A stretch of DNA of 64,000 bases from Gerris lacustris (lineage: Eukaryota; Arthropoda; Insecta; Hemiptera; Gerridae): assembly GCA_951217055.1 (NCBI GenBank), contig OX578280.1, forward strand, positions 5,704,001 to 5,768,000, written 5' to 3'. Shown in pieces: positions 22,700-34,184 of the stretch; the first letter of the stretch is position 1; every line of letters begins with the position of its first letter. Made by a program: the position numbers and the translations under genes. The notes under the pieces are model-generated. The model was not told where the DNA came from, made no database searches, and saw only the letters and a program-made list of their open reading frames with translations.

Positions 22700-22800
22700 T
22701 GGATGGAACATGAAGCCATGCCCTTTTAACCTAACGACGCCTATAATTATTAGGCTTAATCTTAAATGACCATAAATTATATACACGATACTTGAAACAT

Positions 22801-23394
22801 TTGGTAAATCGGCACTATTTGGCCCACTAACTTCTAATAGTCCGATTTACTTGCAATTGTTTTTAAACTGTTTCTTTTAACATATTAAAAACGATTCCGG
22901 TTGTACCATCTCGGTGAATTCAATAGTTTTTTTTTTGTAAAAAAATACGTAAAAGTGTCACTTTCTTAGGGAAATGAGGAAGGTTATGGTGAAAAGTTCA
23001 AATCTTAACCTAAACTAATCATAACCTTCCCTTTTTTATCTTAGGAAGTGACATTTTACGTATTTTTTGGCTTAAGTTAAAGTGATAATTTAGCGAATTT
23101 TGTACTTCGATTTGGACATCTACCTGGTCTATATGCAGCAGGGTTGTTTTTCCTCAGAAAATGAGCGGAGCACCGCGAAGCTGTGCGGAGCGGCCGTTAA
23201 AAATAGGTACTTTGTTTCTGTAAACAGCACTGAACACTTTACTTTTACGTATTTTTTTTAAAAAACACTATTGAATTTACCGAGATGGTTCAACCGGAAT
23301 CGTTTCTAATATGTAAAAAGGAAGAGTTTAAAAAAAATTGCAAGTAAATCGGACTATTAGAAGGGTGTGGGCCAAATAGTGCAGATTTACCAAT
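22801..23394. repeat. Foldback element, ~170-bp arms plus an inner hairpin
   Basis: Ends ttggtaaatcggcactatttgg / ccaaatagtgcagatttaccaa. The arms share aatagtccgatttacttgcaa, acgattccggttg, accatctcggtgaattcaatag and tacgtaaaagtg. The spacer has its own inverted pair (ggaaggttatg / cataaccttcc, with tcactttcttagg / taggaagtga) and a GC-rich cagaaaatgagcggagcaccg segment. Confidence 0.85.
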
Positions 23395-23610
23395 TTGACT
23401 TCTTTAGACTGTTACTCCCCTTTTTAAAAACAGAAGGGAGTATGTGTAATTAAATTGTTACTCCTGAAGGTGTACGGACTTTTCTTCTTTAGACTGTTAC
23501 TCCCTTTATAAAAACAGAAGTGTGATATTCCTTTGTCTCAAAGTACATTAGACTAAACATCCCTTTGACCTAATAGTTATTTAGACAAAGGAAAGTATAA
23601 ATAATTATAT
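23395..23610. repeat. Repeat L fragments
   Basis: Two half-hairpin units (ctttagactgttactccc) and agtgtgatattcctttgtctcaaagtacattagac, as in 12307-12800 and 43005-43170. Confidence 0.7.
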
Positions 23611-23830
23611 CCCTTTATGTAATGAAAATCGGTCCGAGAAAACTCAGACAAACTTGCTCATAATACGAGTTTATAATTACTTAGCCCAGTGTTTTCCATT
23701 TATTAGTTTTGTGTTTTCGTTGGTACACTCATCGAAATGTATCATAGCAATAGCTTCTCCTCGGCGGGGAATCGAACCCGAAGCAACTAGATTTTTCCAG
23801 GAAAACGGCTTATATTGTTAGATTCGTATT

Positions 23831-26076
23831 GATTGTATTTATAAATCTGCTTTCCACGGAGTAAATAAAAAGAGGGGAGAAAATTTTAAATTTCATTCTA
23901 GGCAGCCGTGGTTCGATAGAGAATGCGATAACAGTAGAATTAAAACCTTTTCTCTTTTAAAATTATTTAGAAAAACTGATTCAAATTTAGCTAGAAATTA
24001 TTTTACGGGCGCTAGCAAAGAATATAAAGTGCTTTGTACTTCTAAGAAAAAACAATTTTACAAAAATATAAATGACAGTTTTAAGAAAATTAGGGATTCT
24101 AAAAATGTTTGGACGTTAGTAAATAATTTTAAAAAAACATCTTTTACTCTAAGTACAAATATTAAGGCATCTTACTGGGTCGAACATTTCAGCTCTCTGC
24201 TCAATCCCACGTTAGATATTAGTTTTATCTGTCCGACGATTTGCAAAAAAGTTGAAAATATGTATCTGGATAAAGATATTGAGATGGGTGAATTAATTTT
24301 AGCTATTCAAAAATCTAAGTCCGCCAAGGCACCTGGTATGGACAGAATTCCTAACGAGTTCTACAAAAACCTACCAGAAAAAGGCTACGAAAAGGTTTTA
24401 GACCTCTTTAATTCGATTTTCAGAAATGGTGATATTCCTGATAGTTTCAAAAGAAGTTTAATTTTTCCGCTGCACAAAAAAGGGAGCAAGGACTTGGTCA
24501 CTAACTACAGAGGTATATCCTGTCTAGACACCATCAGCAAACTGTTTACTAGTGTACTGCATAACAGACTTATGAATTGGGTATCCAAATATGGAAAAAT
24601 CAACGAATATCAAGCAGGATTCAGGCCCCAATATTCCACAGTGGATCAAATATTTAATCTGATGAGTATTGTAAGGCTTAAGTTAAAATTTAAAAGGAAA
24701 AAAGTTTATGCTTGTTTTGTTGATTTCTCTTCAGCTTTCGATTCATTAAATCGCTCTCTTCTTTACTACAAGCTACATGAGTTGGGTGTATCAACGAAAA
24801 TAATTAGGATAATCAAGGAAATGTACGCAGGGTCCAACTCAGTAGTGTGGTGTGGTGATGGAGTAAGTCCTTGTTTTGAAACAGCTACAGGAGTAAGGCA
24901 AGGTTGTGTCTTGAGTCCCTTATTATTTATACTGTATTTAAACGATCTGCACGAGGAGCTTGAGGGAGGAGTGTGGATTAAGCATTGGAATATCCGGGTT
25001 CTTCTCTATGCGGACGACATTGTAATCATAGCGCCAGACCCAAAAACCTTGCAGAACATGATTAATAAACTGTATGACTACTGCAAAAAATGGCAGCTCT
25101 CAGTAAATCTGCAAAAGACTAAAATAATGATATTCTCCAACGGAGGTAGAAGGGCTAAATGTGAGCGTTGGTGGTACGGCAAAGAGCGATTAGAAATAGT
25201 CGGTTCCTACAAATATTTAGGAGTGTTACTAACGCCTCAACTGTCTATGAGTCAACATTTCACGGAGAAACTAGGAGCTGCGAAATTTGCCTTAACGCAT
25301 ACATGGAAATCTTTACTAAGCCAGATGAACGCACCCTTTTCTTCAAAGCGTAAAGTTTTTCAAGGTCGATTATGTGCTATGCTGCCCAAGTCTGGGGTTG
25401 GATGGAAGATGGACGAGTAGATAGTCTTCAAACCTACTTTATAAAGCAGTGCTTCTCTCTTCCTTACAACACGCCACATTATATGATATACCTGGAAACC
25501 GATATCATTCCTATATTCTACTACACTTTGAACCTTCATTTCAAATATATTTTGCGAGTTCTAGATTTACCTCCTACCAGACTACCTAATTTCCTTGCCA
25601 ACGAAGTAATACAGTCAGAAGTCTTTTGGTTCAAAGAGTGGAAGAATTTGGACACCAAATACGGTCTGAACCTGGCTGTAAGAAGCATAGAAGACATAAC
25701 ACCACAGCGGTTAAATAAATCCGTGACTTTGTTAAAAGGTGTTTTAAAATCTAAGTATTTAGAGGCCAGAGAAAATTCGACAAACCATTTTATCTATAAA
25801 AACTTAGAATTAAGAGACCACACTTACTTTATAGATAAAAACGCGTATGAATTTATCAGATGGATTTTTAAGGCTAGATGTGACATTTTAAACTTAAATT
25901 ATAGATCATGGGTAGATGACTCGGAATCCATTTTGTGCAAATTGTGTGAAATGAACGAAGAAGAAACTGGTTTCCATTTCATAGCTCGGTGCAGCGCTCT
26001 TAATCAAGTTAGAGAGGATAGTTTCGGTAAGGTGCGGCTAAGCTATTCTGTGTACATAGAACACCTTAATAATTAA
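23831..26076 (+). pseudogene. LINE ORF2 fragment: reverse transcriptase and C-terminal zinc knuckle, one frameshift
   Basis: Open from the first base of the insertion (RQPWFDREC linker at about 23897) to 25420, then continued in another frame to 26076. Counting from the Met at 24029, the RT palm is complete: AKAPGMDRIPNEFY, YRGISCL, EYQAGFR, FVDFSSAFDSL (catalytic D232), GVRQGCVLSPLLF and LLYADDIVI (YADD, 327-330). A single frameshift lies between about 25351 and 25369. Then MCYAAQVWGW begins the second part, which ends in a zinc-knuckle-like CKLC-x9-H-x4-C typical of many LINE C-termini. Apart from the frameshift there are no internal stops, so the insertion is fairly young. The endonuclease domain is missing. 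Confidence 0.95.
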
Positions 26077-26852
26077 AATCTTTGGTTCAAGTTAGTTGGT
26101 TATCTAAAAAAAGCATGGTCTGTGAGGTTTAGCTCAATAAATAGGTTTCCTTGATTCTTACAAAGATATTTCTTGTACAAATTTTTTTTTTAGTCCCAAA
26201 TATATTTATATCCAAATTAAATAACAGTACGCAAGTTGTAATATAGGTTTGTTATTTTATACTTTTATAGATTTAATTTATTTTATTTAAAAAGTTTTTA
26301 GTTTACAATTAATCTAATAGTATTTCCTCTAAACAGAATTTTATAAATTTTTTATCAGTTATTAATTTGTTATGCATGTATTGTTTCTGTTTCTGGTTAT
26401 GCATCTATTGTTCTGTTCCTCTTTTAATTTGTTATTAAGATTGTTATGTTTTCTGAATATTTATTACAATATGTATGGGTGTGTTACACTAAAAAAGATT
26501 GTTAAAATTATACCAGTACGCAAGGTATAATAATATAGGTTTTGTTACTTTATACTTTTATAGATTTAATCTATTTAATTTAAAAATTTTTTAGCTTAAA
26601 ATTATTGTAGTGGTTCCTTTAAATGGAAATCTTTATATTTATATTGATCTTTATATACTCATACTCAAAAATGTGACATTAACCCAATCTAATATTTTAA
26701 TTTATAATATTATTATTATCTCATTAATGTCGTCGGCCTTAAGCCTCTCTCCCGTCAGTCGGCTACATGTCATGACGTTACATGCAAGAGAAGTATTATT
26801 TATATAAGTTATATTTATGTCATTACTTACAAATAAAACATGTTTTTACTAC
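23831..26852 (+). mobile_element. 5'-truncated LINE (non-LTR retrotransposon) with 16-bp target duplication
   Basis: The element is bounded by TTGTTAGATTCGTATT at 23815-23830 and 26853-26868, a perfect 16-bp target duplication inside repeat A. It starts in-frame within ORF2, between the endonuclease and the reverse transcriptase, as expected from incomplete reverse transcription. The 3' UTR (26077-26852) contains a ~95-bp segment duplicated with a ~290-bp offset (acagtacgcaagttgtaatatagg, 26227; ccagtacgcaaggtataataatatagg, 26513). There is no poly(A) tail. The clade is not assigned. Confidence 0.95.
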
Positions 26853-27195
26853 TTGTTAGATTCGTATTTGAATGGACTACATTTTAGAATTTTATCATTA
26901 AAATCGTCGTAAGCGTTTTCGAGATTTTTTTTTTTATATAAATATATATATTTCCAGAGTTTTTGGGGCGTAACGCCCAAAAATTTGTGGCTAAAATCAA
27001 TTTCTCGATTTCGCTTCTCCTTGGAGTATGATTTATCTGAACATGTATGCCTAATTCCATCAAAATCGACTCAGTAGTTTAAGCTCCACGCGTATGAACC
27101 TCAAAATGGGACCTCAAAACGTGTATTTGCATAAAAATTTCAAAATCAAATCCCCGTGCCATCACAATGCTTTCTCTTTACATGAGAAAATAAAA

Positions 27196-27366
27196 CCATA
27201 GGGAGTAACTATCTAAAGAAGTACCCAAATTTATACATTCTAGTAGCACAGCTTTTAAATGAGGTAATTTTAGTATATTTTATTCAACAGTAAGGTAAGT
27301 AAATCAAAACTTTTTTTTTTATGCTTAATACATATTATGTATAAAGTATTAAGCATTAATAATATT
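27196..27366. other. Spacer with a repeat L half-unit
   Basis: gggagtaactatctaaagaagtaccc at 27200 is a half-unit of repeat L; otherwise AT-rich. Confidence 0.5.
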
Positions 27367-29964
27367 TGAACGAGCGCAGTGAGTTCTTCATTACAGAGAC
27401 TTGGGATTTGAAAAGTTTGTGTGTTTGTTTGTTTGTGTGTTTGTTTGTTTGTGTGTTTGTTTGTCTAACGATAACTGGAGTAAAAATTGATATATTTCAA
27501 CGAAATTTGGCACATATATGCATCTCAGCATTTGTGAGAAGTGTATATTTTTGGAAATTCCTCACTCAATATTTTCAAGATGGCGCCCAATATGGCGGAC
27601 GACAAAAAAAGAAAGTTTTAGTCAGCATAATGTGTTATACATTGTTTTAAAGATCTTTAAGAGAAGGAAAAGAATATGTAACTAATAAATTTTCACATTT
27701 AATATTTTCAAGATGGCGGCCAATATGGCGGACGACTATAAAAAAAAGTTTTAGCCAGCATAATGTGTTATACATAGTTTTAAAGGTCTTTAAGAGATGA
27801 AAAAGAATATGTAACTAATAAAATTTCTCAGTTCATATTTTCAAGATGGCGGCCAATATGGCGGACGACTAAAATAAAAAGTTATATCCAGCATAATGTG
27901 TTATACATCGTTTTAAAGGCCTTTAAGAGGAGGATAAGAATATGTAACTAATACAATTTTACACTTAATATTTTCAAGATGGCGGTCAATATGGCGGACG
28001 ACTAAACAAACAGTTTTTAGTCAGTATGACATGTTATACATCAATTTAAAGGAATTTTAAAGGCTACAGATTATGTACTAATACTGTATAAAAAGGCGAG
28101 CGCCGCGAGCCTGCAATAATATTATTAAATAAAGATTATGCAGAAATGCTTTTATAACAGGCGAGCGTAGCGAGCCTGCATTAATATTATTAAATAAAGA
28201 TTATGCAGAAATGCTTTTATAACAGGCTAGCGTAGCGAGCCTGCATTAATATTATTAAATAAAGATTATGCAGAAATGCTTTTATAACAGGCGAGCGCAG
28301 CGAGCCTGCAATAATATTATTAAATAAAGATTAGGTAAAAATGCTGTATAAACAGGCGAGCGTAGCGAGCCTGTATTAATATTACTTTTATAACAGGCGA
28401 GCGTAGTGAGCCTGCAATCATTTTATTAAAAAAAAATATTTACTAAAAATGCATGCTGTATGAACAGGCGAGCGCAGCGAGCCTGCAATAATATTATTAA
28501 ATAAAGATTATGTAGAAATACTGTATAAACAGGCGAGCGTAGCGAGCCTGCAATAATATTACTAAATAAAGACTATGCAGAAATGCTTTTATAACAGGCG
28601 AGCGTAGCGAGCCTGTATTAATATTACTTTTATAACAGGCGAGCGTAGTGAGCCTGCAATCATTATATTAAATAAAATATTTACTAAAAATGTATGCTGT
28701 ATGAACAGGCGAGCGCAGCGAGCCTGCAATAATATTATTAAATAAAGATTATATAGAAATACTGTATAAACAGGCGAGCGTAGCGAGCCTGCAATAATAT
28801 TACTAAATAAAGACTATGCAGAAATGCTTTTATAACAGGCGAGCGTAGCGAGCCTGTATTAATATTACTTTTATAACAGGCGAGCGTAGTGAGCCTGCAA
28901 TCATTATATTAAATAAAATATTTACTAAAAATGTATGCTGTATGAACAGGCGAGCGCAGCGAGCCTGCAATAATATTATTAAATAAAGATCATGTAGAAA
29001 TACTGTATAAACAGGCGAGCGTAGCGAGCCTGCAATAATATTACTAAATAAAGACTATGCAGAAATGCTTTTATAACAGGCGAGCGTAGCGAGCCTGCAT
29101 TAATATAACTTTTATAACAGGCGAGCGTAGTGAGCCTGCAATCATTTTATTAAATAAAATATTTACTACAAATGCATGCTATATAAGCAGGCGAGCGAAG
29201 CTCGCCTGCAATAACGTTATTAAATTAGGATTATGTGAAATGTTGTATAAACCGGCGAGCGTAGCGAGCCTGCATTAATATTATTAAATAAATATTACGT
29301 AGAAATGATTTATAACCAGGCGAGCGCAGCGAGCCTGCAATAATTTTTATTAAATAAAGATAATGTAAAAATGCTATATAAACAGGCGAGCGCAGCGAAC
29401 CCGCAATATGTTTATTAAATAAATATTATATAGAAATGCGGTATAAATTGGCGAGCGTAGCGAGCATGTATTACTATTATTAAATAAATATTAGTTACAA
29501 ACGCTATATAACCAGGCGAGCGTAGCGAGCCTGCATTAATATTATTAAATAAAGATTATATAGGTAACAACTGGTGAGCGTGGTGAGCCTGCAATGACTT
29601 TATTAAATATGGATTATGTACGGATGAATGGAAAACATTTTAGCTCCTGAGAACTTGCATCTCGGTCCTATAATATGACGATTAAAGAGGAAGATTGTAG
29701 TCAGAATGATATACCATACATTGTTTTAAAAGGCTTTATGAGTAGCAAAGTTTTCAACAAATGTGACCGAGATGAGGGTGTTAAAAAGTAAGCTTATTCT
29801 TATTGCTGTTTTTTGTAAAATGATTTTAAACCTGTTTTCAGGTTGAATAAGAATATGTTAGGTTTTCACCGAAAAATTATCCTGGTAGCAATATTGAGAA
29901 CATAGTAAGGGTGATGTACTCGTAAGACCTCAATCTATGCGAGTTCTTTATGCACCGCATCACT
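27367..29964 (+). mobile_element. Composite repeat H, copy 1, carrying two tandem arrays
   Basis: It begins with the hairpin-like GAAC-gagcgcagtga-GTTCTTCATTACAG, then a gtttgtttgtgtg run, cgataactggagtaaaaattg and cgaaatttggcac. Next come four ~133-bp units (27572-28090; ttttcaagatggcggccaat, cataatgtgttatacat, aaggtctttaagag), then the 65-bp array, and a ~150-bp tail ending gcgagttctttatgcaccg. Copy 2 at 40821-42144 has the same start, the same two arrays and the same end. Confidence 0.9.
28093..29595 (+). repeat. GC-palindrome satellite with higher-order structure
   Basis: About 25 monomers of ~65 bp. Each has aacaggcgagcgtagcgagcctg (outer CAGGC/GCCTG) and an AT-rich linker (caataatattattaaataaag). 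Between about 28395 and 29160 a block of monomers repeats as a ~240-bp higher-order unit about four times. At 29191 one monomer has become a perfect palindrome (CAGGCGAGC-gaa-GCTCGCCTG). Confidence 0.92.
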
Positions 29965-30539
29965 AGTTCCCCTCAAAATTCTTCTTCTTTTAATATAATC
30001 TATCGCGACAATAAACAAACAGACGATTTTCCTAATTCTTACTCCAGTTCCTTATTCATAATATGAACCATATGCAATTAATAAATATTTTATCTCCAGT
30101 AGGGAAAAAAAGTTATGATTTTGAATTAGTTTAGAGGGACTAAAACAGGTCTTTTCATCCCTGAACTCAAAAAGTAGGGAGAAAAAGTAAAAGTAGGGCG
30201 AAAAAGTAAAGTAGGGCAAAAAAGTAAAGATTGCGACTTAATTATTTTATAAATAGAAGAAAATGTATGGTAAATGTAATGAAGTTGTTGAAATCAGGTT
30301 GGCGGCACTGCGCTTTTTTGACCATGTTTATCTTTGTTTACAACATTATAACCTGCATCTAAATAACCTTCTATTTGATTTTAATTCCAATTCTTATTTG
30401 TTTTTAATAGTGAATCTCTTATATCTGCTATTAAAAGTTCTAATAATGATTGTTATTTATTAAAATAATAAATAAAAACTGTGCTATGGACGAAAATGTG
30501 TATTCTCTCCCTACTGGAGATAAAATATTGTATGTACCT
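29965..30539. other. Spacer with a short AAAGTAGGG tandem
   Basis: About four 17-18-bp units of the type gtagggcgaaaaagtaaa at 30172-30230. No gene recognised. Confidence 0.5.
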
Positions 30540-30757
30540 CGTGAGTAAAGTGCCATTATTCCCCTCGCGAAAATTATCTCCCTCGGCTGCGCCTCAGGAG
30601 CTAATTAGAGTTATTCCCTCGGCGCAGCCGAGGGAATTAAAGAGTCTAATTCCCTCGGCTTCGCCTCGGGATTTAGGGACCATGGTTCCTTTGGCTTCGC
30701 CTCAAGAACCAACTTTTTCGCTCAGGGAATAATGGCTTACTTTACTCCCTATAGGTG
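30540..30757. repeat. Small foldback made of CCCTCGGC palindromes
   Basis: Outer arms (gagtaaagtgccattattccc / gggaataatggcttactttactc) enclose four GC-rich palindromic motifs. These include the perfect CCCTCGGC-gca-GCCGAGGG (30622-30640) and variants ccctcggcttcgcctcggg and cctttggcttcgcctcaag. The frame at 30481-30732 runs through these repeats and is not a gene. Confidence 0.8.
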
Positions 30758-31130
30758 CATAAATAACTATTTAAAGTATCTTTTCAGCTACGACTTATAC
30801 TATTATATTTTTATATACATATTGCATATTATAATATAAAATAAATAAATGAATAAACAATCATACAGTGAGCGTGAAGAAGACTATGTTGCCGGACTTA
30901 ATATCTGCTTGCGACTATTGACGCTGACTAATAAAATGATTATTATAATCCTTTATCAATCTGGAAAAGATTAAAGCTTAACAGGTCCATAGGAGTTCTA
31001 ACTGAAGTGTTCTCGTTCTAAAACCACAAGAGATTAAGACCCAGTATTAAGTTATAGAGTTAGACTCATAGAGATTACAATTGAGGTCAGCATATTAATA
31101 AATATTACGGATTTTTTTTTTTTTTTTTTC
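30758..31130. other. Spacer ending in a T-tract
   Basis: Nothing recognised; a ~19-T run is at about 31111-31129, abutting repeat F. Confidence 0.5.
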
Positions 31131-31317
31131 CAGGGGGCTTTTACACCCGAAGACTCGGGCCACTTATGTGGGCCCATCGAACAAACCCGGGTTAGGGACC
31201 GAAATCTTCACACTTGTGAGAAGATGTGGTCGGTAACCATGACTCCCCTCCTGGTTGTATTACAACCAAGAGTGTCATCATCATGGTTTCCAGGCCGAAA
31301 CCTGGTGGCGCCACTCT
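31131..31317 (-). repeat. Repeat F, second copy (inverted)
   Basis: The complement of 18781-18967: ggcttttacacccgaagac, gtgggcccatcgaacaaac, atcttcacacttgtgagaag, ctggttgtattacaaccaag and ccaggccgaaacctgg. Hairpins are weakened by single changes relative to the first copy. Confidence 0.85.
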
Positions 31318-32379
31318 AAATAAGGCAAAACGAATTCAGTGTTGCCACTTTTAACAGCTGTTTTTTATCTCAATTTTTAAAAATAATCACTGTAAAATAA
31401 TAAAATTTGTTTTACTACTATAATTATTTAAGTTATTTTCATAAAAGATATAAATATTAAGCATAATATTACGCTAAAATATTAGTCCAGTCAAATTAGG
31501 TTTTCATCTTGCATTAAATCATGTAGTTCCAATTTTTTCAGGAATGTGTAGGGGGTGGTCCCCTGAACAACGCCTAATAAAGTCCCATCGATTTCAGGCG
31601 CCGCGGGACGGGGGAGGGGGGGGCAAAAGGTCACATTTTTCAGTTTTTGGCGTTTATCTTGAAAACGGTACGTCGCACAGAAAATAATAATCTATTCAAA
31701 ATTAAAGCTGATAAAATTATCTTTCAAATCATATATATCTTGTTTCAACTTAAGTGTTACCGTTTTTGAGATATGAGCCGTTGAATATTAAAAAATGAAA
31801 AAAAAGGGGCAGTGGTTCAGGAATGTCGTCAATCTTTCTCCTCTAACTCTTTTCCCTTCGAGTTTAACGAAAACTCGGGGGAAATAAAGTTGTAGAGCGA
31901 AAAATGCCCTTAAAGAATGAATGTAGTTATGCTAATTTATCTTCACCCCGTAAATAGTTAGAGCGTTTTGAAGTTTAGGGGCGCTTTTCAACATTTTACT
32001 AGTAAAATGCTTCTTGTGACTCAAGTTTTGTTTCCAAGGTTTGTAACTCTCTTGATCACTTTGTATGCTGTTTAATTGGATAAGTATAGTAATTATAACC
32101 CGTATTAATAATGAATTATGTATACATGTACCAAAATCTATATCTCGTAATATATAGAAGGACACTTGTATTAGAGAGGAGGAAGTAATAAATCAATTTA
32201 AGATGTATAAAAGTTGTTCATAAAATCAAAAATTGGGTATCAAAAATAGATTCAAATAACAATACTAACATTGAATATATGTATACAATTCATTTCATCA
32301 ACTGCTTTTTCATTTGTTAAAAGCTGTCAATATGATACTTCAATCAAATTGCTCAGTCTTCTTGGATCGGAACACTGTT

Positions 32380-32699
32380 TGTTCACGAGCCTTGACAGTT
32401 GCTGCACACCAGGGAACAGTTGGTCCTGGCTCTCCGACAACCACACATCGTTCCGCAGCCAGTGGTACAGCTGCAGAAGAGTGTGTTGAGGACAATGTCT
32501 GGTGCCAAAGGGGGTTTTGTCTTGATAGGAGTAAGGTGTCCACATCTTTTCTCGTCCAGCACCAACTTTCATGTAGGATGGATTCGTTCCCCAACCATTG
32601 CTGCACCTCCAGAAACACTCTGTATGAACGTTGCATTGCAGCATCTGTTGTGGGCGGCAAAGCACACAGGTTGGCTTTCACTATTGCAGTGGATTTCAC
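32380..32699 (-). pseudogene. C-terminal piece of a transposon-associated protein with a CXC-type cysteine cluster
   Basis: On the minus strand LCALPPTTDAAMQRSYRVF followed by a WCW motif matches a protein type I recognise from many insect and cnidarian repeat-derived predictions (LPPT...A...S.RVY.QVQ.W.G). After a frameshift near 32565 the next frame continues KTKPPLAPDIVLN, then a cysteine cluster C-x-C...CGTMCGCRR...C...C-x2-C (about 32385-32470), resembling the CXC/TSO1-like cluster of that family. Two frames and stops mean it is dead. The assignment rests on remembered family pattern, not on a search. Confidence 0.65.
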
Positions 32700-33071
32700 G
32701 AATCACGAAGCATATGTATCAGTGAACAAAATAGAATAAAATAGATTAGAATTGTAGCTAGTTGTATTTAATAATTATTGAATACTAATTATTGAATACT
32801 AATTATTGTATTATTAATAATATAACGATAACGTATTAGTAAATATTAATTAGTTAAATAAATTATTAAATTTACTTAATGGGGTCAGTACGGTCTAAGA
32901 AAAATTAAAGGTACCTGTACTGATTGTGAATATACTTATTTAACGGGGCCTGGAACATGAGCAGGAACATTCATTCCCCAGCTTCAGCAATGTCTCCTGT
33001 TGAAGATTTGGGGTCATAAAACAATTTTGCGATGTTTGCTGTTTCATTGGCATACCGCTTGAAACATTATA

Positions 33072-33257
33072 CTATGGCCTGGTGTACCGTTTTCTGCACT
33101 CCACATGGTCGACACCACCTTTCAATCTTCGGAACGAATCATGTCTTTCATCTCTTCGTGTAAGATTAGCACTTAATAACGTTTTCATCCCTTTATCACT
33201 CTCTTGACTTGCACCTTCTTCAGCTGTTTCATCACAAATTAAGCACTTTTCACTCAT
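33072..33257 (-). pseudogene. N-terminal piece of the same transposon-associated protein
   Basis: A start codon at 33257 and 61 codons: a CLIC zinc-binding pair near the N-terminus, then GMKTLLSANLTRRDERHDSF and VECRKRYTRP. This is the N-terminal C-x2-C ... C-R-K-x-Y-T-R module of the family whose C-terminus lies at 32380-32699 on the same strand. The central several hundred residues are deleted (33071-32700). The two ends sit in the right order and orientation between the inverted arms, so this is an internal-deletion derivative of an autonomous element. Confidence 0.65.
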
Positions 33258-33590
33258 TTTGAACGACCTATTATTGTAATAAAAATGTTGTATACGATCA
33301 TAACTTGGCGCAAACGCTTGAGAGACTGTTTACATAGAGTTACAGACGTTGGAAACAAAACTTGAGTCACAAGCAGAATTTTACTAGTAAAAAGTTGAAA
33401 AGTGCCCTTAAACTTCAAAACGCTCTAGCTATTTACGGGGTAAAGATATATTAGCATAACTTCATTCATTTTTTAAGGAAATGTTTCGCTCTACAACTTT
33501 ATTTCCCACGAGTTATCGTTAAAATCGAAGGGGAAAGAGTTAGAAGATAAAGATTGACGAGATACCTGAACCACTGCCCCTTTTTATTCA

Positions 33591-34184
33591 TTTTTACTTT
33601 CTCATGTAAAGAGAAAGTATTGTGATGGCGCGAAAATTCGATTTTAATGGATTTACACGTTTTGAGGTCCCCTGAGTCCAAAAAAGTGGTTTTTAAAAAA
33701 TGTCTGTCCGTCGTCTGTCGTCTGTGCAGACGCCTGGAGCCTAAACTACTGGGCCGATTTTGACGAAATTTGGCATACATGTTCAGAAAAATCATACCCC
33801 GATGCGAAATCGAGAAATGAATTTTAGCTTTAAATTTGGAAGTGCTACCCCCCAAATACTCAAAAAAAAATGATTTATCGAAAACGGTTCCGACGATTTT
33901 GATGAAAAAATTCTAAAATGTAGTCCATTTAAATACGAATCTAACTATATAAGCCGTTTTCCCGGTAAATACCTAGTTCCTGAGAAAATAGCTTAAAACG
34001 CGGACGGAGGGAGCCCGGGTTCGATTCCCCGCCCAGGAGAAGTTATTTTAATGATACATTTCGATGAAATGTTCAATAATAATTAAATGTACATACGAAA
34101 GCTAATAAATGGAAAACACTGGGCTATGTAATACTGAACTCGTATAAGAGAAAGTTTGTCTGACTTGTCTAGGACCGATTTTTT
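33591..34184 (+). repeat. Repeat A, full copy (A2), inserted in an inverted arm
   Basis: From tttttactttctcatgtaaag to aggaccgatttttt. It contains the tRNA-like segment (about 33970-34036) with B box GGGTTCGATTCC. The opposite arm (near 31797-31812) lacks it and reads straight through a T/A run, giving an empty-site comparison and fixing the element ends to within the T-run. Confidence 0.93.

Larger units (their letters stand above)
23625..27195 (-). repeat. Repeat A copy (A5) split by a LINE
   Basis: The halves 23625-23830 and 26853-27195 together give one ~550-bp repeat A in minus orientation: ggtccgagaaaactcagacaaac ... ggggaatcgaacccg ... gattcgtatttgaatgg ... gaacatgtatg ... tttctctttacatgag. 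The halves are continuous in A1-A4, and a 16-bp stretch is present on both sides of the LINE. Confidence 0.92.

Noticed and set aside
22574..22786. 70-codon minus-strand frame with ARLAQSVEHETLNL
   Set aside because: This is the antisense-side reading of a tRNA-Lys gene, a well-known false protein.
25168..25353. Second frame inside the LINE
   Set aside because: It overlaps the RT frame and has no motif of its own; the real continuation after the frameshift begins near 25369.
32314..32739. 141-codon plus-strand frame
   Set aside because: It is the antisense of the minus-strand cysteine-rich pseudogene, whose family pattern is far clearer.
33499..33855. 118-codon minus-strand frame
   Set aside because: It runs across the junction of an inverted arm and repeat A; similar frames occur in A3 for the same reason.
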